Source: Streptomyces albofaciens JCM 4342
GTDB taxonomy: Bacteria; Actinomycetota; Actinomycetes; Streptomycetales; Streptomycetaceae
Length of the DNA: 64,000 nt
Reading direction: 5' to 3'
NCBI RefSeq assembly: GCF_008634025.1
Contig: NZ_PDCM01000001.1
Span: 3,442,501 to 3,506,500 of the forward strand
Part shown: piece by piece, positions 33,216-41,296 of the stretch
Layout of the letters: every line of letters begins with the position of its first letter
Position numbering within the stretch: the stretch's first letter is position 1
The notes under the pieces: model-generated
Told to the model about the DNA's origin: nothing
Seen by the model: only the letters and a program-made list of their open reading frames with translations
The model's database searches: none
Program-made: the position numbers and the translations under genes

Positions 33216-34427
33216 ATGGAGCGCAGCACGTCCACGGATCCCGGTACGCCCCCCGTCCCCGACCGCGCCGATGTGGTGATCATCGGCGGTGGCATCATCG
33301 GCGCGAGCATCGCGTTCCACCTCGCGGAGGCCGGCGTGCCCGGTGTCCTGCTGCTGGAGCGCGAACGGCCCGCGGCCGGCTCCTCGGGCAAGCCCATCGG
33401 CGGCGTCCGCGCCCAGTTCTCCGACCCGCTCAACATCCGCATCGGGCGGCGCAGCCTGGAGGCGTGGCGGGCGTTCGCCGTGCGACCGGGCGCCGACATC
33501 GGCTTCGTGAGCGCCGGATACCTCTTCCTGCTCGGAGACGCCGCCGAACTCGCCCTTTTCGAGGAAGGCGTGGCGACACAGAACGCGCTCGGGGTCCCCA
33601 GCCGGATCGTCCGCCCGGCCGAGGCCGCCGCGCTGTGCCCGTACGTGGACCCGGACCGCATCGCCGCCGCCGCGTACTGCCCCACCGACGGCTACGCGCT
33701 TCCGGAGGCGGCCGTACGCGGCTATCTGCACGCCGCCGTCCACCACGGCGCCACGGTCCGTACGCACTGCCCCGTCACCGCCGTCGACACCTCCGGCGGT
33801 GCCCTCGGCGCGGTCCGGACGCCGTACGGCACCGTGCGCACCGGCGCGGTGATCTGCTGCGCGGGCGCCTGGTCGGAGCAGGTCGGCGCGATGGCCGGCG
33901 TACGGCTGCCGGTCACCCCGCTGCGCCGCCAGATCGCCCTGACCGGGCCGCTGAACCCGCCGCCGCCCCGCATCCCCTTCACCCTCGACTTCGCCTCCAC
34001 CGCCTACTTCCACAACGACGGCGCGGACGGGCTGCTGCTGGGCCTGTCGGACCCGCGCCAGAAGCCGGGCTTCGGCCGGGACTTCAGCCGGGAGTGGCTG
34101 GAGCCCTTCCGCGCGGCCGTCGCGCGCCGGGCGCCCGCCCTGGCCGCCGTCCCGGCCCGCCACGGCTGGGCCGGGCTCTACGAGACCACCCCCGACAACA
34201 ACGCCCTCATCGGCGAGGCCCCGGACGTGCGCCGCTTCCTGTACGCCACCGGCTTCTCCGGCCACGGCTTCCTCCAGGCACCCGCCGTGGGCGAGCTGGT
34301 CCGCGACCTCTATCTGGAGCGGGAACCGTTCCTCGACATCGGTCCGCTGGCGGCGAGCCGGTTCGACGGCCCGGCGGGAGAGGAGGGGAGCGCGGGGGGT
34401 GCCCGTCCGGAGGCCCACATCATCTGA
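33216..34427 (+). CDS. FAD-dependent DAO-family amine/imino-acid oxidase, probable L-pipecolate oxidase
   Basis: 403 residues from ATG 33216 (GGAAGG ribosome site). The Rossmann motif DVVIIGGGIIGASIAFHL binds FAD, and the DAO C-terminal motif GLYETTPDNNALIGEAPD precedes YATGFSGHGF. Such enzymes oxidise secondary amines such as sarcosine, proline or pipecolate to imines. The two genes that follow encode a 2-oxoadipate dioxygenase/decarboxylase and an aminoadipate-semialdehyde dehydrogenase type enzyme, as in the Pseudomonas putida amaA-amaB-hglS region, so L-pipecolate oxidase (AmaA role) fits best. It would feed piperideine-6-carboxylate to the dehydrogenase. Sarcosine or another amine is the alternative. 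Confidence 0.78.
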   Translation: MERSTSTDPGTPPVPDRADVVIIGGGIIGASIAFHLAEAGVPGVLLLERERPAAGSSGKPIGGVRAQFSDPLNIRIGRRSLEAWRAFAVRPGADIGFVSAGYLFLLGDAAELALFEEGVATQNALGVPSRIVRPAEAAALCPYVDPDRIAAAAYCPTDGYALPEAAVRGYLHAAVHHGATVRTHCPVTAVDTSGGALGAVRTPYGTVRTGAVICCAGAWSEQVGAMAGVRLPVTPLRRQIALTGPLNPPPPRIPFTLDFASTAYFHNDGADGLLLGLSDPRQKPGFGRDFSREWLEPFRAAVARRAPALAAVPARHGWAGLYETTPDNNALIGEAPDVRRFLYATGFSGHGFLQAPAVGELVRDLYLEREPFLDIGPLAASRFDGPAGEEGSAGGARPEAHII

Positions 34428-34451
34428 ACACCCGTCGCGTCGGGAGGACGC

Positions 34452-35861
34452 ATGATCCCGCTCTGGCGGCTGCGCGCCGCCTTCGCCCGCCGGCTGTCCG
34501 GCATGTACGGCGCCGAAGTCCCCGCGTACACCACGCTCCTGGAAGTGGCGGGCGAGGTGAACGACGAGGTGGCGCGCCGCGACCCGGACGCCGGGCGGCT
34601 CGGTGCCCTGGCCCGGGTCACCGCGGAGCGGCACGGCGCCATCCGCGTCGGCACGCCCCGCGAACTGCGCCAGGCCGCGCAGATCTTCGCCGCCCTGGGC
34701 ATGCGCCCGGTGGGCTTCTACGACCTCCGGGACGCCACCACCAGCGCGGTACCGGTGGTCTCCACCGCCTTCCGGCCCGTGGCGCCCGAGGAACTGGCCC
34801 GCAACCCCTTCCGCGTCTTCACCTCCCTGCTCACCACCGCCGACCGCCGGTTCTTCGACGCCTCGCTCCAGTCCCGGCTGGAGGCCTTCCTGGACCGCCG
34901 CACCCTCTTCCCGCCGGAGCTGCTCACGCTCGCCGAGCGCGCCGAACGCGAGCAGGGCCTCATGCCGGAGCCGGCGGAACGCTTCCTGACCCTGGCGGTC
35001 GCCGCCTTCGAACTGTCCCCGGAACCGGTCGACCGCGCCTGGTACACCGAACTCGCCCGGATCTCCGCCGTCGCCGCCGACATCGGCGGCGTCACCAGCA
35101 CCCACATCAACCACCTCACACCGCGGGTGCTGGACATCGACGCGCTCTACCGCCGGATGGCGGACCGCGGCATCACCATGATCGACGAGATCCAGGGGCC
35201 GCCCCGCTGGGACGGGCCCGACGTCCTGCTGCGCCAGACCTCGTTCCGCGCACTGGACGAGACCCGCGCCTTCCGCGAACCGGACGGCAGCATCACCACC
35301 GGCGCGCTGCGCGTGCGGTTCGGCGAGGTCGAAGCGCGGGGCATCGCGCTCACCCGCGCGGGCCGCGCCCGTTACGACGCGCTCACCGCCGAGACGGACC
35401 GGCGGCTCGCCGCGTCGGGGCCCGGCGGCCCCACCCGGCAGGAACTGGCCCGCGCCCTGTGGGAAGCCGGCTTCCCGCGCTCGGAACACCGGCTGGCCGC
35501 CGAAGGGCTCGGCTGCTTCACGTACGAACCGGCCCCGGCGCGCCCGCGCGACCGGCGGCGCCCGCCCGCCGATCTGGCCGGGCTGCTGGACCAGGGCTGG
35601 CTGACCGCCCACCCCATCGTCTACGAGGACTTCCTGCCCCGCTCGGCCGCCGGCATCTTCCGCTCCAACCTCGCGGAGCAGGGCACGAGGGACACCGCGC
35701 GCGCCGGTACGCCGTACGACGAACACCGGCTCTCCGAAGCCGTCGGCCGTCCCGTGCACGACCCCTTCGAGATCTACGCGGCCCAGCAGGACGCGTCACT
35801 GCGGCGCGCCCTGGAGGCACTGGGCGCGGACGACGCCCTCCGCACCCTGTGCCCCTCCTGA
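34452..35861 (+). CDS. hglS: 2-oxoadipate dioxygenase/decarboxylase (HglS, DUF1338 family)
   Basis: 469 residues, the usual length. Metal and substrate residues of the HglS family can be placed: His61 with Arg65 (ERHGAIRVGTP), the HINHLTPRV motif near residue 218, and Glu294 in FGEVEARGIAL. The enzyme uses Fe(II) and O2 to convert 2-oxoadipate to D-2-hydroxyglutarate with loss of CO2, the step of D-lysine/pipecolate catabolism found in Pseudomonas and in plants. It starts 24 bp after the FAD oxidase gene and ends 59 bp before the dehydrogenase, so the three form an operon. A D-2-hydroxyglutarate dehydrogenase and an aminoadipate aminotransferase are not in the window. Confidence 0.88.
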   Translation: MIPLWRLRAAFARRLSGMYGAEVPAYTTLLEVAGEVNDEVARRDPDAGRLGALARVTAERHGAIRVGTPRELRQAAQIFAALGMRPVGFYDLRDATTSAVPVVSTAFRPVAPEELARNPFRVFTSLLTTADRRFFDASLQSRLEAFLDRRTLFPPELLTLAERAEREQGLMPEPAERFLTLAVAAFELSPEPVDRAWYTELARISAVAADIGGVTSTHINHLTPRVLDIDALYRRMADRGITMIDEIQGPPRWDGPDVLLRQTSFRALDETRAFREPDGSITTGALRVRFGEVEARGIALTRAGRARYDALTAETDRRLAASGPGGPTRQELARALWEAGFPRSEHRLAAEGLGCFTYEPAPARPRDRRRPPADLAGLLDQGWLTAHPIVYEDFLPRSAAGIFRSNLAEQGTRDTARAGTPYDEHRLSEAVGRPVHDPFEIYAAQQDASLRRALEALGADDALRTLCPS

Positions 35862-35920
35862 CCACCGCGTACCGGAACACTCACACCCCACCACCCCGAG
35901 AACCGAGGAGCCACCCCGCC

Positions 35921-37486
35921 GTGAGCACCCCCGCCCAGCTTCCCAGCACCGAGGAACTCCGCGACCTGGCAGCCGACCGGCTCCGCCGCTGCGGCGTCGG
36001 CACCGTTCCGGAGAGCACCGCCCCGGAAGGCACCTTTCCGGAAGGCACCGGCATCACCGCCCGTACGCCGCTCACCGGCGGCGTCCTGTACCGGCTGCCC
36101 GCCACCACCGCCGACGAGGCCGATGCCGCCGTCGCCGCCGCCGAAGCGGCGTTCCGCGAGTGGCGAACGGTCCCCGCGCCCCGGCGCGGCGCCCTGGTCA
36201 AGCGGCTCGGCGAACTCCTGACGGAGCATCAGGGCGACCTCGCGGACCTGGTCACCGTCGAGGCCGGCAAGATCCGTTCCGAAGCACTCGGCGAGGTGCG
36301 TGAGATGACGGACGTGTGCGACTTCGCGGTCGGGCTGTCCCGGCAGCTCCACGGGCGCACCATGGCCTGCGAACGCCCGGGCCACCGCCTCGCGGAGACC
36401 TGGCACCCGCTCGGCGTGGCCGGGGTGCTCACCGCCTTCAACTTCCCCGTCGCCGTCTGGTCCTGGAACACCGCCGTGGCCCTGGTCTGCGGCGACCCGG
36501 TCGTCTGGAAGCCCTCCGAACAAACCCCGCTGACCGCCCTGGCCTGCGACGCCCTGCTGGCCCGCGCGATCGCCGACACGGGCGCGCCGGCCGCGCTGCA
36601 CCGGCTGCTCCTCGGCGGCCGGGAGACCGGCGCGCTGCTCGCCGACGACCCGCGCGTCGCGCTGCTCAGCGCCACCGGATCGGTGCGGATGGGGCGCGAG
36701 GTGGCGCCGCGGGTGGCCGCCCGCTTCGGCCGCTGCCTGCTTGAACTCGGCGGCAACAACGCCGCGGTGGTCACCCCGTCCGCCGACCTCGACCTCGCCG
36801 TGCGCGGCATCGTCTTCTCCGCCGCCGGCACCGCGGGCCAGCGCTGCACGACACTGCGCCGGCTGATCGTCCACGAGGACGTCGCGGACCGCCTGACCGA
36901 GAAGGTCGTGCACGCCTACGGGCGGCTCCCGGTCGGCAACCCCTTCGACGCGGCCACCCTCGTGGGCCCGCTGATCGGCCCGGCCGCCCACGCGGCCATG
37001 GACAAGGCCCTGGACGCCGCCCGGGCCGACGGCGGCACCGTGCTGACCGGCGGCGAACGCCTCCTCGCCGACCGGGCACCGGACGCCGCCTATGTGCGCC
37101 CGGCGGTCGTACGGATGCCGGCGCAGACCGGCATCGTCCGCGCGGAGACCTTCGCGCCCATCCTCTACGTCCTGACCTACCGCACCTTCGAGGAAGCCGT
37201 CGCGCTGCACAACGGCGTCCCGCAGGGCCTGTCGTCCAGCATCTTCACCCGCGACCAGCGCGAGGCGGAACGCTTCCTGGCCGCCGACGGCTCCGACTGC
37301 GGCATCGCCAACGTCAACATCGGCACCTCCGGCGCGGAGATCGGCGGCGCGTTCGGCGGTGAGAAGGAGACCGGCGGCGGCCGCGAATCCGGCTCGGACG
37401 CCTGGCGCGCGTACATGCGCCGGGCGACGAACACCGTGAACTACTCGGACGCGATGCCGCTGGCGCAGGGGGTGACGTTCGGCTGA
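35921..37486 (+). CDS. amaB: Aldehyde dehydrogenase, probable L-2-aminoadipate-6-semialdehyde dehydrogenase (AmaB/ALDH7 type)
   Basis: 521 residues from GTG 35921 (GAGGAG 10 bp upstream). The NAD-binding part has FNFPVAVWSWNTAVALVCGD and WKPSEQTPLTALA. The general base lies in LLELGGNNAAVV and the catalytic cysteine in TAGQRCTTLRRLIVHEDV; the AGQRCTTLRR variant is typical of ALDH7A1/antiquitin and AmaB. The reaction would be aminoadipate semialdehyde plus NAD(P)+ to 2-aminoadipate. It lies 59 bp after hglS on the same strand, and with the oxidase upstream this gives three of the steps from pipecolate to 2-hydroxyglutarate. Length and motifs are complete; no frameshift. Confidence 0.87.
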   Translation: MSTPAQLPSTEELRDLAADRLRRCGVGTVPESTAPEGTFPEGTGITARTPLTGGVLYRLPATTADEADAAVAAAEAAFREWRTVPAPRRGALVKRLGELLTEHQGDLADLVTVEAGKIRSEALGEVREMTDVCDFAVGLSRQLHGRTMACERPGHRLAETWHPLGVAGVLTAFNFPVAVWSWNTAVALVCGDPVVWKPSEQTPLTALACDALLARAIADTGAPAALHRLLLGGRETGALLADDPRVALLSATGSVRMGREVAPRVAARFGRCLLELGGNNAAVVTPSADLDLAVRGIVFSAAGTAGQRCTTLRRLIVHEDVADRLTEKVVHAYGRLPVGNPFDAATLVGPLIGPAAHAAMDKALDAARADGGTVLTGGERLLADRAPDAAYVRPAVVRMPAQTGIVRAETFAPILYVLTYRTFEEAVALHNGVPQGLSSSIFTRDQREAERFLAADGSDCGIANVNIGTSGAEIGGAFGGEKETGGGRESGSDAWRAYMRRATNTVNYSDAMPLAQGVTFG

Positions 37487-37503
37487 GTCCGGTCGCCTCC
37501 GCC

Positions 37504-37857
37504 TCAGCCGAGCGTGCGGGCCGGCAGCAGCCGGTCGATCACGACGAAACGCTCGTCGAGCGGCGCCAGGCGCAGCAGACGGCGGACCACGGGCCGCGGG
37601 CTCAGCAGCACCAGCCGGCCGCCGCGGTCGGTCACCCGCTCGCGGAGGCGGCAGAGCAGGGCCAGGCCGCTGCAGTCCATGAAGGAGACCTGGCACAGAT
37701 TGACGACGACCGTACCCGGCCGGGGCGGCAGCGCCTCGCCGATGCCGGGCTGCAAGGTCAGCGCCAGGGCGAGGTCCAGCTCGCCCCGGAGCGCCAGCAC
37801 GAACTGGTCGCCGACCGTGTAGGTGTGCATTGCCGTATCGACGGTGCGTCCCGCCAT
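37504..37857 (-). CDS. STAS-domain anti-anti-sigma factor
   Basis: 117 residues forming one STAS domain: YTVGDQFVLALRGELDLALA at the start, then VVVNLCQVSFMDCSGLALLC. The Ser in FMDCSGLALL corresponds to the serine that is phosphorylated by an RsbW-type kinase in SpoIIAA/RsbV proteins. It would bind and sequester an anti-sigma ATPase when dephosphorylated. No cognate kinase or sigma gene adjoins; candidates elsewhere in the window are at 9888 and 20062. The gene converges on amaB, with 17 bp between stops. Confidence 0.88.
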   Translation of the reverse strand: MAGRTVDTAMHTYTVGDQFVLALRGELDLALALTLQPGIGEALPPRPGTVVVNLCQVSFMDCSGLALLCRLRERVTDRGGRLVLLSPRPVVRRLLRLAPLDERFVVIDRLLPARTLG

Positions 37858-38034
37858 GTCGCCCCCACCGGTGCGCAGGCCGCAGAGCGGCTTCTCGCTG
37901 TTGGCACCGGGGACCGGGGTGCGGAAAAACGGTAGCGGGATGCGTCCGGGGAGAATCGATCAGGCAAGGTTGTGTCCCTCGAACGGGTGAAGGCGTGTCC
38001 CCGCTCTTGACAAGCGGACCGGCGCGTGACAACA

Positions 38035-38077
38035 GTCCCGGGCCGGACGCCCTGACAGGCGGCGTCCGGCCCGGGAC
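38035..38077 (-). terminator. Perfect 17-bp-stem hairpin terminator
   Basis: GTCCCGGGCCGGACGCC (38035-38051) and its exact complement GGCGTCCGGCCCGGGAC (38061-38077) form a 17-bp stem with a 9-base loop. It starts 17 bp downstream of the stop of the small antitoxin-like gene (minus strand) and would terminate it. It could also stop transcription from the other direction. Confidence 0.8.
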
Positions 38078-38093
38078 GGAACGTGATCAGGAT

Positions 38094-38294
38094 TCAGGAC
38101 TGCGGCGGCTGGTCCTGGTCCCGGCCCTGATCGCTGCCGAACTGCTGCCTGAGCTTGTCCTGGGCGGTGTCGACCTGGCCGCTGTACTTGCCCTGGGTCT
38201 TCTCGTCGAGCATGTCGCCGCCCTTGTCGATGCCCTTGCCGGCCTGCTCTTCGTGGCCCTTCAGCATCTGCTTGAGCTTGTCCATCACGGACAT
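38094..38294 (-). CDS. MT0933/Rv0909-like small antitoxin-family protein
   Basis: 66 residues. MSVMDKLKQMLKGHEEQAGK and GGDMLDEKTQGKYSGQVDTA match the pattern of the MT0933 antitoxin family (DKLK..L......A..K.GD..DEKT.GKY), a short highly charged helical protein. In mycobacteria the Rv0909 member is paired with toxin Rv0910. No polyketide-cyclase-like toxin gene is adjacent here, so the protein may be a solitary stress or CsbD-like factor. A strong hairpin follows the gene. Confidence 0.8.
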   Translation of the reverse strand: MSVMDKLKQMLKGHEEQAGKGIDKGGDMLDEKTQGKYSGQVDTAQDKLRQQFGSDQGRDQDQPPQS

Positions 38295-38406
38295 GAGTCG
38301 TCCTCCTCGCCACTGTCGCCCCCATGTCTCCAGGGTCACCGCCGGGGGACGGATCCGCATCCGGGATGGCGCGCGGCCGTACGGGCGAGGAGACGGGCGC
38401 GGCGGG

Positions 38407-38928
38407 TCAGGACGCGGCGGAGCCGGAGCCCCGCAGGGTGCGCACGGGGATGAGACAGTGCGCGGAACTCCTGATCACGCCTTCGTCGCCCGCGAAGGCC
38501 CGCAGCATGTCCTCGCTGACCGGCCCGCCCGGCCGGGCCTCGGGCCACGGGCGGGTGGCGAACATGCCGTACACCTGCTTGCGGTGGTCGGCCGCCGCCA
38601 GCCACTCCGGCGGCACCGGGCACTGCGCGGTGAAGACCGGCATCGTCAGCACCGCCTGTCCGGCCTCGACGATCAGCGTCAGCGGCAGGCTGGGCGTGCG
38701 GGAGGCGTCCTGGAGCTCGCCGCCGACCAGCAGCCCGGCCTGGCCGAGCATCCTGCCCATGGCCTCCGACCCGGCCTCCGGGCCGTCCTTGCCGTCCCCG
38801 AGGGAGTAGGAGAGCAGGAAGGGCACATCGTGACCGTCCTCGGGGTGGGCGCCGCTCCATCCGATCATCATGAGGGTGCCCAGCGGACTGTTCGCGGGGG
38901 TGCCGGTGGTGGTCTGGGATGTGGTCAT
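38407..38928 (-). CDS. DUF5949 family protein
   Basis: 173 residues from ATG 38928. GTLMMIGWSGAHPEDGHDVP, FLLSYSLGDGKDGPEAGSEA and LTLIVEAGQAVLTMPVFTAQ match my recollection of DUF5949, a Streptomyces-restricted family. It is cytosolic and probably alpha/beta; no active-site motif is known. It is divergent from the SLT-domain gene. The function cannot be given. Confidence 0.7.
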   Translation of the reverse strand: MTTSQTTTGTPANSPLGTLMMIGWSGAHPEDGHDVPFLLSYSLGDGKDGPEAGSEAMGRMLGQAGLLVGGELQDASRTPSLPLTLIVEAGQAVLTMPVFTAQCPVPPEWLAAADHRKQVYGMFATRPWPEARPGGPVSEDMLRAFAGDEGVIRSSAHCLIPVRTLRGSGSAAS

Positions 38929-39189
38929 GGCGGGCACCTTAGTGACCTCCGGGGGCCGTCGTGCGCGGGCTTCACCCGGTCGGACGAGCCTCGCCGGCAT
39001 CCCAGCCGAACGAGACCGGCCCGGTCACCCGTACCGGCGACCGCACCGGCTCCGGACGGCCGCGGCAGCGGCGGCCGGGCCGCGGCGGACGGGACGGCGG
39101 GCCGGTTCGCGCGCCGGGCGGACGGGCACCATGGGGGCAGGGCCGGCGACGGGCCGACGCGGGTGCCGGGCGGAGGGGAGCGGGGGCCG

Positions 39190-39630
39190 GTGGAGCTTTC
39201 CGAGGTGGAGTACGACGACCCCGGCGACGCGTCGGGCAAGGCGGCCATGGGCGAGTACGCCCGGGTGGCGTGCGAACTGACCGGCATGGACCCGCGGTAC
39301 GGCGTTCCGGCGCTGGTCACCATCGCGCGGCGGGAGTCCGCGTACAACCACCCGCGCTGGCGGGTGAACACCACCGACGGCAACGCCTGGGGCCCGATCA
39401 TGGCGGACGGCCATCCGCGCAACTGCTCGCGCGGCGCGACCCAGTGCATACCGCCCACCTTCGCGGCGTACCACCTCGACGGCACGGCCCGGACCCCGTA
39501 CGACGTGGTCGCCTGCATGAGCGCGACCATCGGCTACGTCCGCGACCGCTACGGCGTCAACACCTCCGGCTCGAACTTCGCGGAGCGGGTGCAGCAGGCC
39601 GACCCGACGCGGCCGCCCAAGGGGTACTGA
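39190..39630 (+). CDS. Transglycosylase SLT-like domain protein without signal peptide
   Basis: 146 residues from GTG 39190, with GGAGGGGAG upstream. The lysozyme-like core contains VPALVTIARRESAYNHPRW with catalytic-type Glu49, WGPIMADGHP, RGATQCIPPTFAAYHLDGTA and CMSATIGYVRDRYGVN. This arrangement is closer to the SLT domains of phage tape-measure proteins than to secreted cell-wall transglycosylases. No signal peptide is seen in the chosen frame or upstream in the same frame. It may act on peptidoglycan after release by another route, or be a domesticated phage fragment. It converges on a kinase-like gene, 16 bp apart. Confidence 0.75.
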   Translation: MELSEVEYDDPGDASGKAAMGEYARVACELTGMDPRYGVPALVTIARRESAYNHPRWRVNTTDGNAWGPIMADGHPRNCSRGATQCIPPTFAAYHLDGTARTPYDVVACMSATIGYVRDRYGVNTSGSNFAERVQQADPTRPPKGY

Positions 39631-39646
39631 CCGGACCGTCCGTCGC

Positions 39647-40234
39647 CTAGGCGACGGCACCCTCCGTCCAGGCGCGCGCGAGGATCTCGTCCACCGTCTC
39701 CTCGACGGTCTGCTCCGTGGTGTCCAGCCACAGCCCGATCGGCGGGGTGTGCTCGCGCAGCGCGGTGTCCAGGTCGCGCACGCCCCACTCCGTCCCGTAG
39801 GCCGTCTTGGACCGCGCCGCCTCCCGCCGCTCGACCGCCGCCGCGTCGGGAGCCAGCACGACCACCGCGAGCGGGCGGGTCCGGATGTGCTCGGCCATCT
39901 CGGTCAGGTGCTCGCCGAGCAGGATGTCCTGCGCGATCACGGTGAACCCGGCCTGGGCGTACTGGTCGGCGCACAGCGCCGTGAGCCGGTGCCGCAGCCG
40001 CAGTTGGCCGAGGGCCTCCTCACCGGCGTCCGGCGTCATCTCCGCCCGCCCCCGCACGACCATCCGCCGGAACACGTCCCCGCGCAGGTGGACCGACCAT
40101 TCCAGCCGCTCCGCGAGCGCTTGCGCCACGGTCGACTTCCCGGCCGCCTGGATCCCGCTCAGCACCACGACCCCCGGGCCGAGCCAAGGACCTCGCGGCG
40201 TGACGGAACCGGGCCCGGTGGAGTGTGCGGTCAT
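39647..40234 (-). CDS. P-loop ATPase/kinase of the chloramphenicol-phosphotransferase/zeta-like group
   Basis: 195 residues from ATG 40234 (GGAAAGGCAG upstream). Walker A is VVVLSGIQAAGKSTVAQALA. A second motif, VHLRGDVFRRMVVRGRAEM, and GFTVIAQDILLGEHL follow; the DTALREHTPPIGLWLDTTEQ end matches small phosphotransferases. The architecture suits phosphorylation of a small hydroxylated compound (antibiotic or nucleotide sugar). The target is unknown. No toxin-antitoxin partner adjoins. Confidence 0.8.
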   Translation of the reverse strand: MTAHSTGPGSVTPRGPWLGPGVVVLSGIQAAGKSTVAQALAERLEWSVHLRGDVFRRMVVRGRAEMTPDAGEEALGQLRLRHRLTALCADQYAQAGFTVIAQDILLGEHLTEMAEHIRTRPLAVVVLAPDAAAVERREAARSKTAYGTEWGVRDLDTALREHTPPIGLWLDTTEQTVEETVDEILARAWTEGAVA

Positions 40235-40412
40235 GGGTCGGCTGCCTTTCCGCAGGAGGGGCGGTACGGGGCGGGGCCGCGCGGCCGCCCGCCGGGGCAT
40301 CGTAGCGTCGGGCGATCACGCCGGATGTCAGGCGCGGTGCGGTCCGTACCGAACCCGTACGGACGGCGTCGGCCCTGTTCCCGCTCCGTCCGTCCGGCTC
40401 GGCCCGTCCTGC

Positions 40413-41138
40413 TCACCCCGTCCCCGTGAGGCCGTTGATCATGCGGTCGAGGAGGCGGTCGAAGGTGGCGTCGGGGGAGGCGGCGGCGTCCGGTTCCGCC
40501 AGGGCGTGGGCGACGGCCGGGTAGGTGTCCGCGACGGCGGGGGAGCGCAGGTAACGCGCCTGGGCGGCGTGGAAGGCGTGGCCGGTGCTGTCGGCGGCCT
40601 GTTCCTGGGCGAGTTCGTGGGTGACGTGACTGGCCACGAAGCCGGAGAGCAGGCTGAAGACCTCCAGCCCGGCCCGGGCGTCCAGGCCCGCGGGGGCCAG
40701 GACGGTGAGCGCGTGCTCCAGGGCGGCGAGGGTGTTCGGCCCGAACGTCCGCCGCGCGGGCAGCGCGGCGGGCAGCCAGGGGTGGCGCCGCATGATCGCG
40801 CGCTGCTCGTGGCAGAGGCGGCGCAGGTCCGCGCGCCAGTCGCCGGACGGCTCGGTCAGCCGGTGCCCGCCGCTGACCTCGTCGATCATCAGCTCCAGCA
40901 GCGTCTCCTTGTTGGGCACATAGCTGTAGAGCGACATCGTGCCGGCCCCGATCCGGGCCGCGACCGCGCGCATCGTGACGGCGCCGAGCCCTTCGGCGTC
41001 GGCGAGGGCGACGGCCGCGGCGGTGATCGCGGCCCGGCTGTGGGCCGGCGGGCGCCCGCGGCGCGGACGTGCGGCCGGGGCCCACAGCGCCTCGGGATCC
41101 ACCCCGGTGGCACGGCCTGCTGTGCCTGTACGCGTCAC
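40413..41138 (-). CDS. TetR family regulator with TetR_C_1-type effector domain
   Basis: 241 residues from GTG 41138 (AGAGAGG ribosome site); upstream in-frame codons are probably untranslated. The helix-turn-helix is VALADAEGLGAVTMRAVAAR, then GAGTMSLYSYVPNKETLLEL. The long C-terminal domain (RRHPWLPAALPARRTFGPNT) is typical of the TetR_C_1 subgroup that controls efflux or hydrolase genes. It is divergent from the CocE-like hydrolase, and a perfect 13-bp palindrome lies between the two starts, so autoregulation together with control of the hydrolase gene is likely. Confidence 0.9.
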   Translation of the reverse strand: MTRTGTAGRATGVDPEALWAPAARPRRGRPPAHSRAAITAAAVALADAEGLGAVTMRAVAARIGAGTMSLYSYVPNKETLLELMIDEVSGGHRLTEPSGDWRADLRRLCHEQRAIMRRHPWLPAALPARRTFGPNTLAALEHALTVLAPAGLDARAGLEVFSLLSGFVASHVTHELAQEQAADSTGHAFHAAQARYLRSPAVADTYPAVAHALAEPDAAASPDATFDRLLDRMINGLTGTG

Positions 41139-41185
41139 GGCAACCTCTCTCTGCTGTCCGCGTCCATCCAACCATCCGCTATTGT

Positions 41186-41198
41186 CGTACGTCGTACG
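41186..41198. promoter_or_regulatory. Probable TetR operator, perfect 13-bp palindrome
   Basis: CGTACGTCGTACG (41186-41198) is a perfect palindrome of two CGTACG half-sites around one T. It is located between the divergent TetR (start 41138) and hydrolase (start 41297) genes in a locally AT-richer patch. TetR dimers bind such sites; the target of this protein is inferred from position. Confidence 0.55.
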
Positions 41199-41296
41199 GG
41201 AAATAATCCGGCCAGGGCCGACCCGGCCGCGGGCCGGTCCGGTCAGGGCCGGTCCGGCCGGCGAACGAGCCGGTCCGCACCAGGAATCGAGGCACC

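Noticed and set aside
31989..35759. Minus-strand open frame of 1256 codons
   Set aside because: It is the antisense shadow of the sigma factor, the FAD oxidase and hglS. Those plus-strand products have complete motifs; the minus product is low-complexity Arg/Gly/Val-rich sequence typical of GC-rich shadows.
38094..38294. Complete toxin-antitoxin pair
   Set aside because: Only the antitoxin-family protein is present; neither neighbour resembles the usual toxin partner.
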